Origin: Capnocytophaga sp. oral taxon 863 str. F0517
GTDB taxonomy: Bacteria; Bacteroidota; Bacteroidia; Flavobacteriales; Flavobacteriaceae
Assembly (NCBI RefSeq): GCF_000466425.1
Contig: NZ_KE992152.1
Coordinates: forward strand, 1 to 64,000
Direction of reading: 5' to 3'
DNA: 64,000 nt
Shown: positions 1 to 8,557 of the stretch, in pieces
How the letters are laid out: each line of letters opens with the position of its first letter
Position numbering within the stretch: the stretch's first letter is position 1
Program-made: the position numbers and the translations under genes
The notes under the pieces: generated by a model
Database searches by the model: none
The model's input: the letters and a program-made list of their open reading frames with translations, nothing else
What the model was told of the DNA's origin: nothing

Positions 1-1
1 A

Positions 2-2551
2 AAAGTAACTTTCTTATATCGAACTCACGTTAAGATAGGGTTCAACTCACGTCTTTTGCCTCGCTATGAGGTAATCAGCAGTCCAGAGGAATACGTAGAG
101 ATAGGCTGGAGTGCGATGAGCCAGCGTGGAGTTTTGGAACAACAAAGAAATAGACGAGGCTTTGATCGCAATTATTCCAGTGTGGAGGACTTTGCTAACA
201 AGAATTTCTTTGGAGATGATGGCTTTGCTCCTAAATATAATATGTGGAATGTAGCTACCGAGCAGCTTATAGACCCTACGACAGGGAAGATACGCTCAGG
301 TGTTACCCGCAAATATACGCCTGAAAAATGGTCAGATTATGCTTATCAGGCATCGGTGCGTTCAGAATACAACCTTAGTGTCAGTGGCGGAAATGACAAG
401 ACCACTTACTATACCGGTTTGGGCTACTTGGATGATGTAGGGTATGCGCTCAACACCCATTTCCAACGTTATTCAGGACGTGTGAATGTCTCTCACCAAG
501 CCAAACCTTGGCTCAAAGGAGAATTTAACTTGGGTTATGCTCATTCCAAGAGTAGAGAGAATGGCCAGACTGAGGATGTGGATAACCTCTTTTGGGTAAC
601 GGATAACATGCCACCGCTCTATCCTTTATTCTTACGCGATGAGAATGGGAATAAGATAGCCGATAAGTATTATCCAGGCAATTATGTATATGACTTTGGA
701 GATGATCGAGGCTTCTCTGGTACCACCAATGCGGTAGCCCAAGGGATGTATGATAGAAAAGATAGAACTCGCAATGAGCTGAATGCCAATGTGTTTTTCA
801 AGATAGACTTTCTTAAAGAACTATCCTTCGAGACCCGCTTGGGAGGACAGTACTATAATAAGAATAAGGATAATATCACCAACCCCTATTATGGAGCAGA
901 AAAAGGGGAGAAGGGACGTATCGTAAAGTATCGTCAGGAACTTTTGAACTATACCTTCCTACAGCTTTTGCGCTATACCCAATCCTTTGGAAGCCACAAT
1001 CTACAAGCCTTTGCGGCTCATGAAAGTACCACCTATGATTGGACTACCTTAAGTGGAAACAAGAGCGGCTTGATAGACCCCAATGGGACAGAGCTTAACA
1101 ATGCCATCAAGTTGGCAGGACTTAACTCCTATACCATAGGGTATCGCTTGGAGAGCTACTTTGGCCAGTTGATGTATGACTATGAAGGTCGTTACCTCTT
1201 CTCTGCCTCTTTACGTCGCGATGGTTCCTCTCGTTTCCTTAAGGATAAATGGGGTAATTTTGCTTCAGCTGGTATAGGCTGGGTAGTGAGCCGAGAAAAA
1301 TTCTTGGAGAACAACAAATATGTACCTTACCTTAAGCTAAAGACCAGCTATGGAACTGTAGGAGACCAAAATACCAACTATTACGCTGGTTATGATGTCT
1401 ATAATATAGACAATTTCATGGGGCAACCTGCCGCGAGTTTCCGTCGTATAGGTTATCCAAACTTGACTTGGGAAAAATCAAAGATCTTCCAAGTAGGAAC
1501 TGAGTTCAGTTTATTAGAAAAGAGAGCGGTAGATATACAATTGGATTACTATCACAAGACTACCGATAACCTCATCTTTGATAGTACCTTGGCGCCTTCT
1601 TCAGGTAACAATGTATATAAGGTTAATGATGGCTTGCTCATCAATCAAGGATTGGAGTTCACCCTTACCAGCCACTTGGTTAATCGAGAAGACTTCAAGT
1701 TAGACTTGGGGCTTAATGGGGAAGTACTTTCCAACAAGCTCACCCGTATGCCAATAGATAATACTACAGGGAAGCCTAAAGTATTGGATAACTTAGGGGG
1801 CTACGCTCGGACAAAGGATCATTCTATCTTTGATTTCTATATGCGAGAATACAGAGGGGTGAATCCTGATACAGGAGCTGCTCAATATACCTTGCACTAT
1901 CAGGATCGCAACAACAACCAGCAGTATGATACAGGGGAAGAAATAGCCTCTCTCTATGAGTTCGAACACGCCAATCCAGGGGTAGCGGTACAGGAGACTA
2001 CTACAGAGACCTATGCTTTGGCTACTCAAAAATATGTAGGAAAATCCGCTATACCCGATGTACGTGGAGCGGTGACCCTAAGGGCTGCTTACAAAGGCTT
2101 TTCTTTCAGTACCCAATGGCTCTATGGCGTAGGAGGCTATGCATATGATAATATCTACGCGAGTATGATGACCAATGGAAATATAGGTAGTAACATATGG
2201 CATGTGGATGTGCGTAACCGTTGGCAAAAGCCAGGCGATCAGACCGATGTGCCACGTCTTTCCTCTAATTTTAGTGCCAATGAGAGAAATTCCTCCAGCC
2301 AATCTACACGCTTTTTGACTAAAGCCGACTATTTGGCCTTGAATAACATCACTTTAGGTTATGACTTGCCCAAGGAAGTATGTGAGAGTGTAGGATTCTC
2401 AGGGCTTACCTTTACCTTATCAGGAGATAATCTATGGATACTTACCCATCGCCGTGGGTTCAACCCTACCACCTCAGAGATAGGTAATTCCGGACGTTAC
2501 CAATATGCACCTCTTTCAACCTTTACCTTAGGGGTAAAAGCTAATTTCTAA
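2..2551 (+). CDS. SusC/RagA-type TonB-dependent outer-membrane receptor, 3' part (5' end outside window)
   Basis: The reading frame is open from the first full codon at base 2, so the first in-frame start-like codon (base 56) is not the real start; the signal peptide, carboxypeptidase-like domain and most of the plug lie upstream of the window. What remains (about 850 codons) is a 22-strand-type barrel rich in aromatic beta-strand motifs and ends in a terminal Phe (GVKANF), the usual outer-membrane C-terminal signal. SusC proteins import oligosaccharides or peptides across the outer membrane with energy from TonB. The next gene, 11 bases downstream, is a SusD lipoprotein, so the pair forms a substrate-binding lid and channel. 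No enzyme genes follow, so the substrate cannot be guessed. Confidence 0.93.
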   Translation, partial: KVTFLYRTHVKIGFNSRLLPRYEVISSPEEYVEIGWSAMSQRGVLEQQRNRRGFDRNYSSVEDFANKNFFGDDGFAPKYNMWNVATEQLIDPTTGKIRSGVTRKYTPEKWSDYAYQASVRSEYNLSVSGGNDKTTYYTGLGYLDDVGYALNTHFQRYSGRVNVSHQAKPWLKGEFNLGYAHSKSRENGQTEDVDNLFWVTDNMPPLYPLFLRDENGNKIADKYYPGNYVYDFGDDRGFSGTTNAVAQGMYDRKDRTRNELNANVFFKIDFLKELSFETRLGGQYYNKNKDNITNPYYGAEKGEKGRIVKYRQELLNYTFLQLLRYTQSFGSHNLQAFAAHESTTYDWTTLSGNKSGLIDPNGTELNNAIKLAGLNSYTIGYRLESYFGQLMYDYEGRYLFSASLRRDGSSRFLKDKWGNFASAGIGWVVSREKFLENNKYVPYLKLKTSYGTVGDQNTNYYAGYDVYNIDNFMGQPAASFRRIGYPNLTWEKSKIFQVGTEFSLLEKRAVDIQLDYYHKTTDNLIFDSTLAPSSGNNVYKVNDGLLINQGLEFTLTSHLVNREDFKLDLGLNGEVLSNKLTRMPIDNTTGKPKVLDNLGGYARTKDHSIFDFYMREYRGVNPDTGAAQYTLHYQDRNNNQQYDTGEEIASLYEFEHANPGVAVQETTTETYALATQKYVGKSAIPDVRGAVTLRAAYKGFSFSTQWLYGVGGYAYDNIYASMMTNGNIGSNIWHVDVRNRWQKPGDQTDVPRLSSNFSANERNSSSQSTRFLTKADYLALNNITLGYDLPKEVCESVGFSGLTFTLSGDNLWILTHRRGFNPTTSEIGNSGRYQYAPLSTFTLGVKANF

Positions 2552-2562
2552 AAACAACAACC

Positions 2563-4056
2563 ATGAAAAAAAAGATATATATAGGATTATTGGCAGTGAG
2601 TATGGCGCTTGTCGGCTGCCAGAAAGATTTTTTGGAGACCACCCCTACTGAGACTCTCTCGGATGCTGCGGCACAAGCGAAGCTCAACGGGCTGTATGTA
2701 CTGCTGGCCAAGCCTGGTTCGGCCAATACCCGTCCAGGGAAGGCCTCTCCCAGGGCGGAGGACTTCGGACAGAAGAGTTATGACATCTATATGGATATGC
2801 TCTCGGGCGATATGGCCTTTGTGCGTACCTACTATCGTTGGTTCTCCAATGTGGCCAACTTGCAAACCGCACAGGACTTTACTGTATCGGAGAACTATAC
2901 GCCTTGGCGCTATTACTACAAGGTAATCTATACTGCCAATGAACTGATCCAGCAGGTAGGTACGCCTCAGGATGATGAGCAGAAGTATATTGTAGCCCAA
3001 GCCCATGCCCTTAGGGGATATGCTTACTTCTATTTGCTACAGCTCTTTACCACCGAATATGACCCTAATGCGCTCTCTATTCCTATCTATACCCAAACCG
3101 GAATGGCGGGAGCCTCCAAAGCACGCCAATCAGAGGTATACGCCCTTGTGGTAAGTGATCTTACCCAAGCCATTAGAGATCTTGAGAATTTTGTTCGCCC
3201 CAATAAAGGCGTGATCGATAAGTACGTAGCCGAAGGACTTTTGGCCTATGTATATGGAGCGATGGGACAGACAGAGGAGATGACCAATTTGGCGTTGGAT
3301 ATTGTTCGTAGTGATAAATACCCCCTTACCACTCGTGAGCAAATCTGCTATAATCCAGATACGAAGTTAGGAGGAGGCTTCAATGATCTGAGTACCCCTA
3401 GCTGGATGTGGGGCTTGGATATCACCGCAGAGAGTGATATATCCGAGGTTTCCTGGTGGTCACAGGTAGATGTCTTTACCTATGGTTATGCGGATGCCAA
3501 TGAGATCAAGGCAATAGATAGCCGCCTCTATAGTCAGATAAGAGACAGAGATTTGCGCAAGAAACAGTTCAATGATAACGATGTGGATGTTAATCCATCA
3601 CTTAATAATCGTCATCGCCCAGTGAATAAGTTCTTTGCTCCAGGGCGTAAGCGCAAGGGACAGATGGTGGTGACCACCGACTATATCTATATGCGAGTGG
3701 ATGAGTTCTATCTTTTGGCTGCCGAAGGATTGGCCAAGGCAAATAATCTATCAGAAGCTAAGCGTTACTATAAGCAACTACTTACGCTGCGCTATCCAGA
3801 GGCTACTGCTGATGCCGATGTGGCCTATGTAGATGGGCTATCGAAGGAAGCCCTGCTGGATGATATCTACCTTAACACTCGTATAGAGCTATGGGGTGAG
3901 GGAAAGAGTTATCTCTCGCTCAAGCGTAATCACAAGAGTGTCACCCGAGGGGACAACCATATGCGCTACAAAGGGGAAACCTTCCAGTACAACGATCCTA
4001 AGATCACCCTACTGATCCCTGAAGATGAAATCAATAACAATCCTAATATCAGATAA
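2563..4056 (+). CDS. SusD/RagB family surface nutrient-binding lipoprotein
   Basis: 497 residues. A lipoprotein signal peptide ends in the lipobox LVGC with Cys19 as the predicted lipidated residue. The residues just after it, Q-K-D, fit the lipoprotein export signal reported for Capnocytophaga surface lipoproteins (a Lys at +2 followed by acidic residues), so the protein is probably exposed on the cell surface. The body has the helical TPR-like pattern of SusD, including the ALRGYAYFYLLQLF segment (about residues 148-161). It is the partner of the SusC receptor just upstream and is very likely cotranscribed with it. A strong terminator follows. The substrate is unknown. Confidence 0.93.
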   Translation: MKKKIYIGLLAVSMALVGCQKDFLETTPTETLSDAAAQAKLNGLYVLLAKPGSANTRPGKASPRAEDFGQKSYDIYMDMLSGDMAFVRTYYRWFSNVANLQTAQDFTVSENYTPWRYYYKVIYTANELIQQVGTPQDDEQKYIVAQAHALRGYAYFYLLQLFTTEYDPNALSIPIYTQTGMAGASKARQSEVYALVVSDLTQAIRDLENFVRPNKGVIDKYVAEGLLAYVYGAMGQTEEMTNLALDIVRSDKYPLTTREQICYNPDTKLGGGFNDLSTPSWMWGLDITAESDISEVSWWSQVDVFTYGYADANEIKAIDSRLYSQIRDRDLRKKQFNDNDVDVNPSLNNRHRPVNKFFAPGRKRKGQMVVTTDYIYMRVDEFYLLAAEGLAKANNLSEAKRYYKQLLTLRYPEATADADVAYVDGLSKEALLDDIYLNTRIELWGEGKSYLSLKRNHKSVTRGDNHMRYKGETFQYNDPKITLLIPEDEINNNPNIR

Positions 4057-4068
4057 CCCAAGAAGATG

Positions 4069-4099
4069 AGAGGCTGCCCGCAAGGACAGCCTCTTTTTT
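4069..4099 (+). terminator. Rho-independent terminator after the susCD pair
   Basis: An inverted repeat AGAGGCTG / CAGCCTCT, whose stem is extended inward with one mismatch, is followed by a run of T. It lies 12 bases after the susD stop codon and before the oppositely oriented tRNA. Confidence 0.85.
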
Positions 4100-4105
4100 G
4101 TAAAG

Positions 4106-4177
4106 TGGTCTCACCAAGAATCGAACTTGGATCAAAAGTTTAGGAAACTTCTATTCTATCCGTTGAACTATGAGACC
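4106..4177 (-). tRNA. tRNA-Arg (anticodon CCU)
   Basis: The minus strand folds as a full cloverleaf. The acceptor stem GGTCTCA pairs with TGAGACC, the D-stem is GTTC/GAAT, the anticodon arm GAAGT-TTCCTAA-ACTTT gives anticodon CCT (decodes AGG), and the T-arm is CCAAG-TTCGATT-CTTGG. The discriminator base is A and CCA is not encoded. The length is 72 nt. Confidence 0.93.
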
Positions 4178-4190
4178 CCCTTTGAGTTTG

Positions 4191-4198
4191 CAAAGATA
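4191..4198 (-). promoter_or_regulatory. Promoter -7 element (TATCTTTG) for tRNA-Arg
   Basis: TATCTTTG on the minus strand matches the Bacteroidota TAnnTTTG element and sits 14 bases upstream of the mature tRNA 5' end. No clear TTG is found at -33. Confidence 0.6.
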
Positions 4199-4203
4199 CA
4201 AAA

Positions 4204-4259
4204 AATAATGATTAATGGTTAACGGCTAATTGTTAATTGTTAATGGTCAATTGTTAATA
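4204..4259. repeat. Degenerate heptanucleotide tandem repeat, 8 units (TTAATTG class)
   Basis: Eight consecutive seven-base units: aataatg, attaatg, gttaacg, gctaatt, gttaatt, gttaatg, gtcaatt, gttaata. It lies between the tRNA-Arg promoter and the 3' end of the P-type ATPase gene. It is one member of a family of heptamer tracts found at gene borders across the window. Confidence 0.85.
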
Positions 4260-4274
4260 GGAATCCTGATGGAA

Positions 4275-6995
4275 TTAAGAGCGAATGGCTCTTCGGAGCT
4301 CACCAATCCAAAGTACAAAGCTGGTGGCACCGATGATAATTGCCCAATCTACTAATTGTAAGGGTCTTACGCTGAACATATCTCCACCGAAGGAGGTGAT
4401 AAAGAGCTGTCCTAAGATGATGGCAGCAGCAATCATCAAGAATCCTTGGCTCTTGCCTATGTGATGGAAGGCGCTCTTGCCAGTACGGTAGGCCTTGGCA
4501 TTGAACATATTCCAAAATTGTAAGAATACAAAGATGGAGAAGAACAACGACAATTCATAAGCCGATAGGCTTCCTTGTGGGGCACCAAAGTGGAAGAAGT
4601 GGCTAAAGTAATCCCCTAAGGAGAACTGAGTTAGGCTTGTAATATCTTCATTCTTAAAGTATTGTATAAATCCAAAGAGCAAGAGCACGAAGAATCCACC
4701 TACCCCAAAAATTCCTTTGGCCATGGGTTGGCTGATGATATTGGCCTTTCGCGGACGAGGTTTGTCATACATCACACTATGGCTTGGCGGTAAGGAAGCC
4801 AAGGCTAAGGCGGCAAAAGTATCCATGATGAGGTTCACCCAAAGCATTTGAGTTACGGTCAAGGGTGATTCCACGCCTAAGAAAGCCCCAATGAGCACGA
4901 TAATACAAGCGGCCACGTTGATGGTCATCTGGAAGAGGATAAAGCGCTGGATGTTCAGGTAGAGCGAGCGCCCCCACATGACTGCCTTTCCGATACTGCT
5001 AAAGGAGTTGTCCAAGATGGTGATATCGGAGGCTTCCTTGGCCACAGAGGTACCATCACCCATGGAAAGACCTACCTGAGCAGCCTTAAGCGCAGGGGCA
5101 TCGTTGGTACCATCACCGGTTACAGCTACTACTTCGCCTTTTTGTTGGAGCAAATTCACCAAGCGTGCCTTATCGAGCGGACGTGCACGAGAAATTACGC
5201 GTAGGTCACCCACACGTTCTAAGAGGTCGGCATCGCTCATAGCGGCAAACTCAGCCCCAGTGATATGGTTACGGTCGGTACAGCTCTCATCCCATAGGTG
5301 TATCTGTCGGGCAATCTCCTTGGCGGTACCTGGGGTATCACCTGTTACGATTTTCACCTGAATACCCGCCTGCATACATTCCTCAATAGCTGCAGGTACA
5401 TCGGGGCGAACAGGGTCAGAGATAGCAGTGATACCGATAAAGTGTAATCCCTTGACTACCAACTTGCCATTTTCGGAGATAATAGCTTTAGGATCGTCTA
5501 TTTCCTTGTAGGCAAAGCCGATGGTACGCATGGCTTGGTTTTGGTATTGGAGTAGCTTGGCTTCGAAATCCGCTTGGGAGATAGTGGAGTTTAGTTTTCC
5601 TTCTCTCTGACAGAAAGTCATTACAATCTCAGGGGCTCCTTTTACGTATAAGATATTCTTTTTCAGGGTAGGCGAGTAGATGAGGGTCGCCATATATTTG
5701 CGTTCGGTGGAGAAGGTAAGTTGTTGTAATACTTCACTTTCCTCACGGATAGGCAGGTAGTTGGTACCCTTGCTATAGAGCCAAAGCAGGAGCGCCCCTT
5801 CGGTAGGGTTGCCCAGCACACTGGGTTTGTCCTTCTCGGAGAAGTCAAGGTAAGCGGTGGAATTGACCGCCATAGACTCTGTAATGAGTCGGTCGGCTAA
5901 GGAACTATCCGCAAAGGAGTTGAAATACGTCTCGTAGATAGTCATTTGGTTTTGGGTAAGCGTACCTGTTTTGTCGGTACAGATCACTGTAGTAGCCCCC
6001 ATAGTCTCGCAGGCGTGCATCTTGCGCACGAGGTTGTTGGTAGCCATCATACTACGCATGCTATAGGCCAGGCTCAGGGTCACACTCATCGGCAATCCTT
6101 CGGGAACAGCTACCACCACCACTGTAATGGCAATCATTACGGTATTGAGCAGATATCCTCCGAAGGACACCCAGTCAATACTGTCAAAACTATGGGTAGG
6201 ATTCGCGAAATAGACGATCAATCGGCCTACAATCACAAGGGCTGCAATCCCATAGCTTACCTTGGTGATGAGGTCGGCTAAGTTGTCCAACTGTTCGTTA
6301 AGGGGTGTTTTCACCGAATCATCGATCTGTACCCCCTCGAAGACTTTTCCGTATTCGGTCGCATCGCCCACCTTTTTCACCTCAAAGATACCATGTCCGT
6401 CGGCCACGGAAGTGCCGCGACATACATAGTTGGTAGGGTAGGTGGCTTCGGCCTCGAAGTCTTCAGGGTGCGTACTTTTGTGCACCAGAGGTTCGCCGGT
6501 GAGGGTGGATTCGTTTAGGTGTAGAGATACCGCTTCCAGCAGCTCGCCGTCGGCAGGGACTTCCTCACCTGTTTCGATAATCACAATATCCCCTACGACG
6601 ATGTCCTTTTTGAGTACTTGGGTAATGCGCTCATTGCGAATGACTTTGTAGTAAATATCGTCATTGACCTGATTGAGGATTTCAAATTGTTTGTTAGCTT
6701 TTTGCTCAAAGTAGAAAGCGACTCCGGTGGCTAAGAGTACCGCAAAGAGGATACCCACCGGCTCCAAGAAAGCATGGAGCCCTGTATCATGGACGGTATA
6801 TTCGTAGAAGGAAACACCAAAGGAGAAGACAAGGGCTACCAGCAGAATGATGATGATAGGGTCTGTAAATTTCTCCAAGAACTGCTTCCAAAGCGGTTCG
6901 CCCTCCACGGCAGTGAAGGTGTTTTCGCCATACTTTTGACGGCTTTCAACAACTTGGGCATCAGTAAGCCCTTTGTAGTGATGTTTTTCAGACAT
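4275..6995 (-). CDS. P-type (P2) Ca2+-transporting ATPase
   Basis: About 906 residues from the ATG at 6995. A TTG at 7016 also opens the frame but lies inside the -7 promoter element, and an ATG at 7004 is an alternative. Features in order: cation-ATPase N-terminal domain, two membrane segments, actuator domain (LTGEP), TM4 with PEGLP (about residue 298), the phosphorylation motif CTDKTGTLT with Asp near residue 341, the nucleotide-binding domain with KGAPE, the TGD and TGDGTNDAPALK hinge motifs, and a six-helix C-terminal membrane domain. It matches SERCA/PMCA-like calcium pumps that export Ca2+ from the cytosol. It lies 50 bases downstream of the ter operon in the same direction but has its own promoter element. 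Ca2+ specificity is inferred from family resemblance. Confidence 0.92.
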   Translation of the reverse strand: MSEKHHYKGLTDAQVVESRQKYGENTFTAVEGEPLWKQFLEKFTDPIIIILLVALVFSFGVSFYEYTVHDTGLHAFLEPVGILFAVLLATGVAFYFEQKANKQFEILNQVNDDIYYKVIRNERITQVLKKDIVVGDIVIIETGEEVPADGELLEAVSLHLNESTLTGEPLVHKSTHPEDFEAEATYPTNYVCRGTSVADGHGIFEVKKVGDATEYGKVFEGVQIDDSVKTPLNEQLDNLADLITKVSYGIAALVIVGRLIVYFANPTHSFDSIDWVSFGGYLLNTVMIAITVVVVAVPEGLPMSVTLSLAYSMRSMMATNNLVRKMHACETMGATTVICTDKTGTLTQNQMTIYETYFNSFADSSLADRLITESMAVNSTAYLDFSEKDKPSVLGNPTEGALLLWLYSKGTNYLPIREESEVLQQLTFSTERKYMATLIYSPTLKKNILYVKGAPEIVMTFCQREGKLNSTISQADFEAKLLQYQNQAMRTIGFAYKEIDDPKAIISENGKLVVKGLHFIGITAISDPVRPDVPAAIEECMQAGIQVKIVTGDTPGTAKEIARQIHLWDESCTDRNHITGAEFAAMSDADLLERVGDLRVISRARPLDKARLVNLLQQKGEVVAVTGDGTNDAPALKAAQVGLSMGDGTSVAKEASDITILDNSFSSIGKAVMWGRSLYLNIQRFILFQMTINVAACIIVLIGAFLGVESPLTVTQMLWVNLIMDTFAALALASLPPSHSVMYDKPRPRKANIISQPMAKGIFGVGGFFVLLLFGFIQYFKNEDITSLTQFSLGDYFSHFFHFGAPQGSLSAYELSLFFSIFVFLQFWNMFNAKAYRTGKSAFHHIGKSQGFLMIAAAIILGQLFITSFGGDMFSVRPLQLVDWAIIIGATSFVLWIGELRRAIRS

Positions 6996-7013
6996 AGTAT
7001 TCATTTGAAGATG

Positions 7014-7021
7014 CAAAGTTA
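7014..7021 (-). promoter_or_regulatory. Promoter -7 element (TAACTTTG) for the Ca2+-ATPase gene
   Basis: TAACTTTG on the minus strand, about 19 bases before the ATG at 6995. There is no TTG at the usual distance upstream. It suggests the ATPase can be transcribed independently of the ter operon, although readthrough from the kinase gene (stop at 7046) is possible. Confidence 0.5.
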
Positions 7022-7045
7022 TATTTTTTTGTCGATATAAAAAAA

Positions 7046-8554
7046 TTAATTCAAAAGAGTAATATATAATAATCGACTACCTTCCTCATCAGAAAGCATA
7101 ATTTTTTTCTCATTAGTCAATTCTACCATAGAGTTTATGGGGATATCTTTGTTAAGAGTTAGGTCTTTCATTTTTCTAAGAGATTGATTAACAAGAACCC
7201 ATTTGTCTTTATAAATTGTGAAGTATCCTACAGGTTTTTTGTCGTCATCAATAAGATTCTCATTCCTTAATACTTTTCGGGATACATGCCATTTGAAAAG
7301 ATATTGGTTATGATATATCATAATTCTATGGTTTTCTGGTTTCCATATATTTTTACCTGAGTTATAATATAAATCAGCGATAGGGAGACTTCCTTTATGA
7401 GGAGTTCCACAAAAAGGACATTTAGGACGAGCTGTATTATCAAAAACATACCACTTTTCATTGCAATTGGGATTATTGCAAGGTTGTATTAGGTCAACGG
7501 TTTTCAAGAGTGCTGTTTCCCATTCATTAGCAATAGGGCGGAGCATAGGGTTATGTAGTCCATCTACAAAAGCTCTTTTAAATAAGTCTGTCAAATAAGG
7601 TCCTGCTATAGTATAAGGGAGTTTATTAGGATCTCCCCAAAATAGATCCCACTTACGGAGTTGGCTAGATTTTACTCTATTGATGGAATTATTGGGATCT
7701 TCAATAAAGACAGCTTTTTCACCCATAGATAAGCGGTCATCCTTGAGAGGATCTAAATCCCAAACTTTACTACCTTTGAGAGGATGCCTCCTAAATAAAT
7801 ACATGTATATTAGTACGGCTAAAGCATGTAAATCAGTCCTTTGATTAGGGAGATTTTTATTCTTATCCTTGAAATCCAAGTGCATTGTTTTGAGTACTTC
7901 AGGAGCAATAAAATCAGGCGTACCATATACTTCAGGAGGGAATAGTCCAGGAACGACTAATCCATCTAAATCAATAATATTGGCTGATTTAGTGATAGGA
8001 TCAATTAATATATTGTTGTATGATAGATCAGAATGGGCAAGTCCCATTTGATGCATTTTTTTAACACCTCTACATATATTAATAGCTATTTGGAAATAGC
8101 TTAGCCAATCTCCTAATTCAGATTTGTCTAGACAAAGAGGGTATTTAGTATCTCGAAAAGAAGGAGTAGTGTACCATTTTCCCTTTTTTTCCTCTCCTTT
8201 TAATCCATCATCAGCAATACGTCCTTTTGTAAAGAAGAATTTTTTATCATAGATGGGTACAATGACACCTGTTTTACCCTCTTTTTCTACAGTATCATAA
8301 GGCCAACGAAAAATATCATTGAGGAAATAGTTGGGAGCATTTCCTTTTTTTATATTCTCTAGATATAGGGATACAATACGTTTTATACGTTCCTTTTGAT
8401 TAAAATCCAAAGTCTCTCTGAAGAAAGCAACAACATATTTACGATCAGGAGAAAAATATACATCTTTAACGCCACCTTGTTTGGGATTACCATCATCTAT
8501 GTATTCATAGCTTTTTGAATTATCAATAGTAGAATATACTTTTATAGTCTTCAT
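7046..8554 (-). CDS. Ter-associated serine/threonine protein kinase with C-terminal zinc ribbon
   Basis: 502 residues. A protein-kinase fold is shown by the catalytic loop HSDLSYNN (about residue 176), the Mg-binding motif as D-L-D-G instead of DFG, and an activation segment ending in IAPEVL. The N-lobe has a Gly-poor loop, and at the usual VAIK position it reads VVAFF, so the canonical ATP-anchoring Lys is not evident. After the kinase, four Cys in CNNPNC and CPFC (about residues 378-405) form a zinc ribbon, followed by a beta-rich tail of about 100 residues. Last gene of the ter operon, 3 bases after the PP2C gene. A kinase, a PP2C and a vWA/zinc-ribbon protein together match the TerY-P triad known from tellurium-resistance-type stress operons. 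The substrate is unknown; TerD or vWA proteins are candidates by context. Confidence 0.82.
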   Translation of the reverse strand: MKTIKVYSTIDNSKSYEYIDDGNPKQGGVKDVYFSPDRKYVVAFFRETLDFNQKERIKRIVSLYLENIKKGNAPNYFLNDIFRWPYDTVEKEGKTGVIVPIYDKKFFFTKGRIADDGLKGEEKKGKWYTTPSFRDTKYPLCLDKSELGDWLSYFQIAINICRGVKKMHQMGLAHSDLSYNNILIDPITKSANIIDLDGLVVPGLFPPEVYGTPDFIAPEVLKTMHLDFKDKNKNLPNQRTDLHALAVLIYMYLFRRHPLKGSKVWDLDPLKDDRLSMGEKAVFIEDPNNSINRVKSSQLRKWDLFWGDPNKLPYTIAGPYLTDLFKRAFVDGLHNPMLRPIANEWETALLKTVDLIQPCNNPNCNEKWYVFDNTARPKCPFCGTPHKGSLPIADLYYNSGKNIWKPENHRIMIYHNQYLFKWHVSRKVLRNENLIDDDKKPVGYFTIYKDKWVLVNQSLRKMKDLTLNKDIPINSMVELTNEKKIMLSDEEGSRLLYITLLN

Positions 8555-8557
8555 ATG

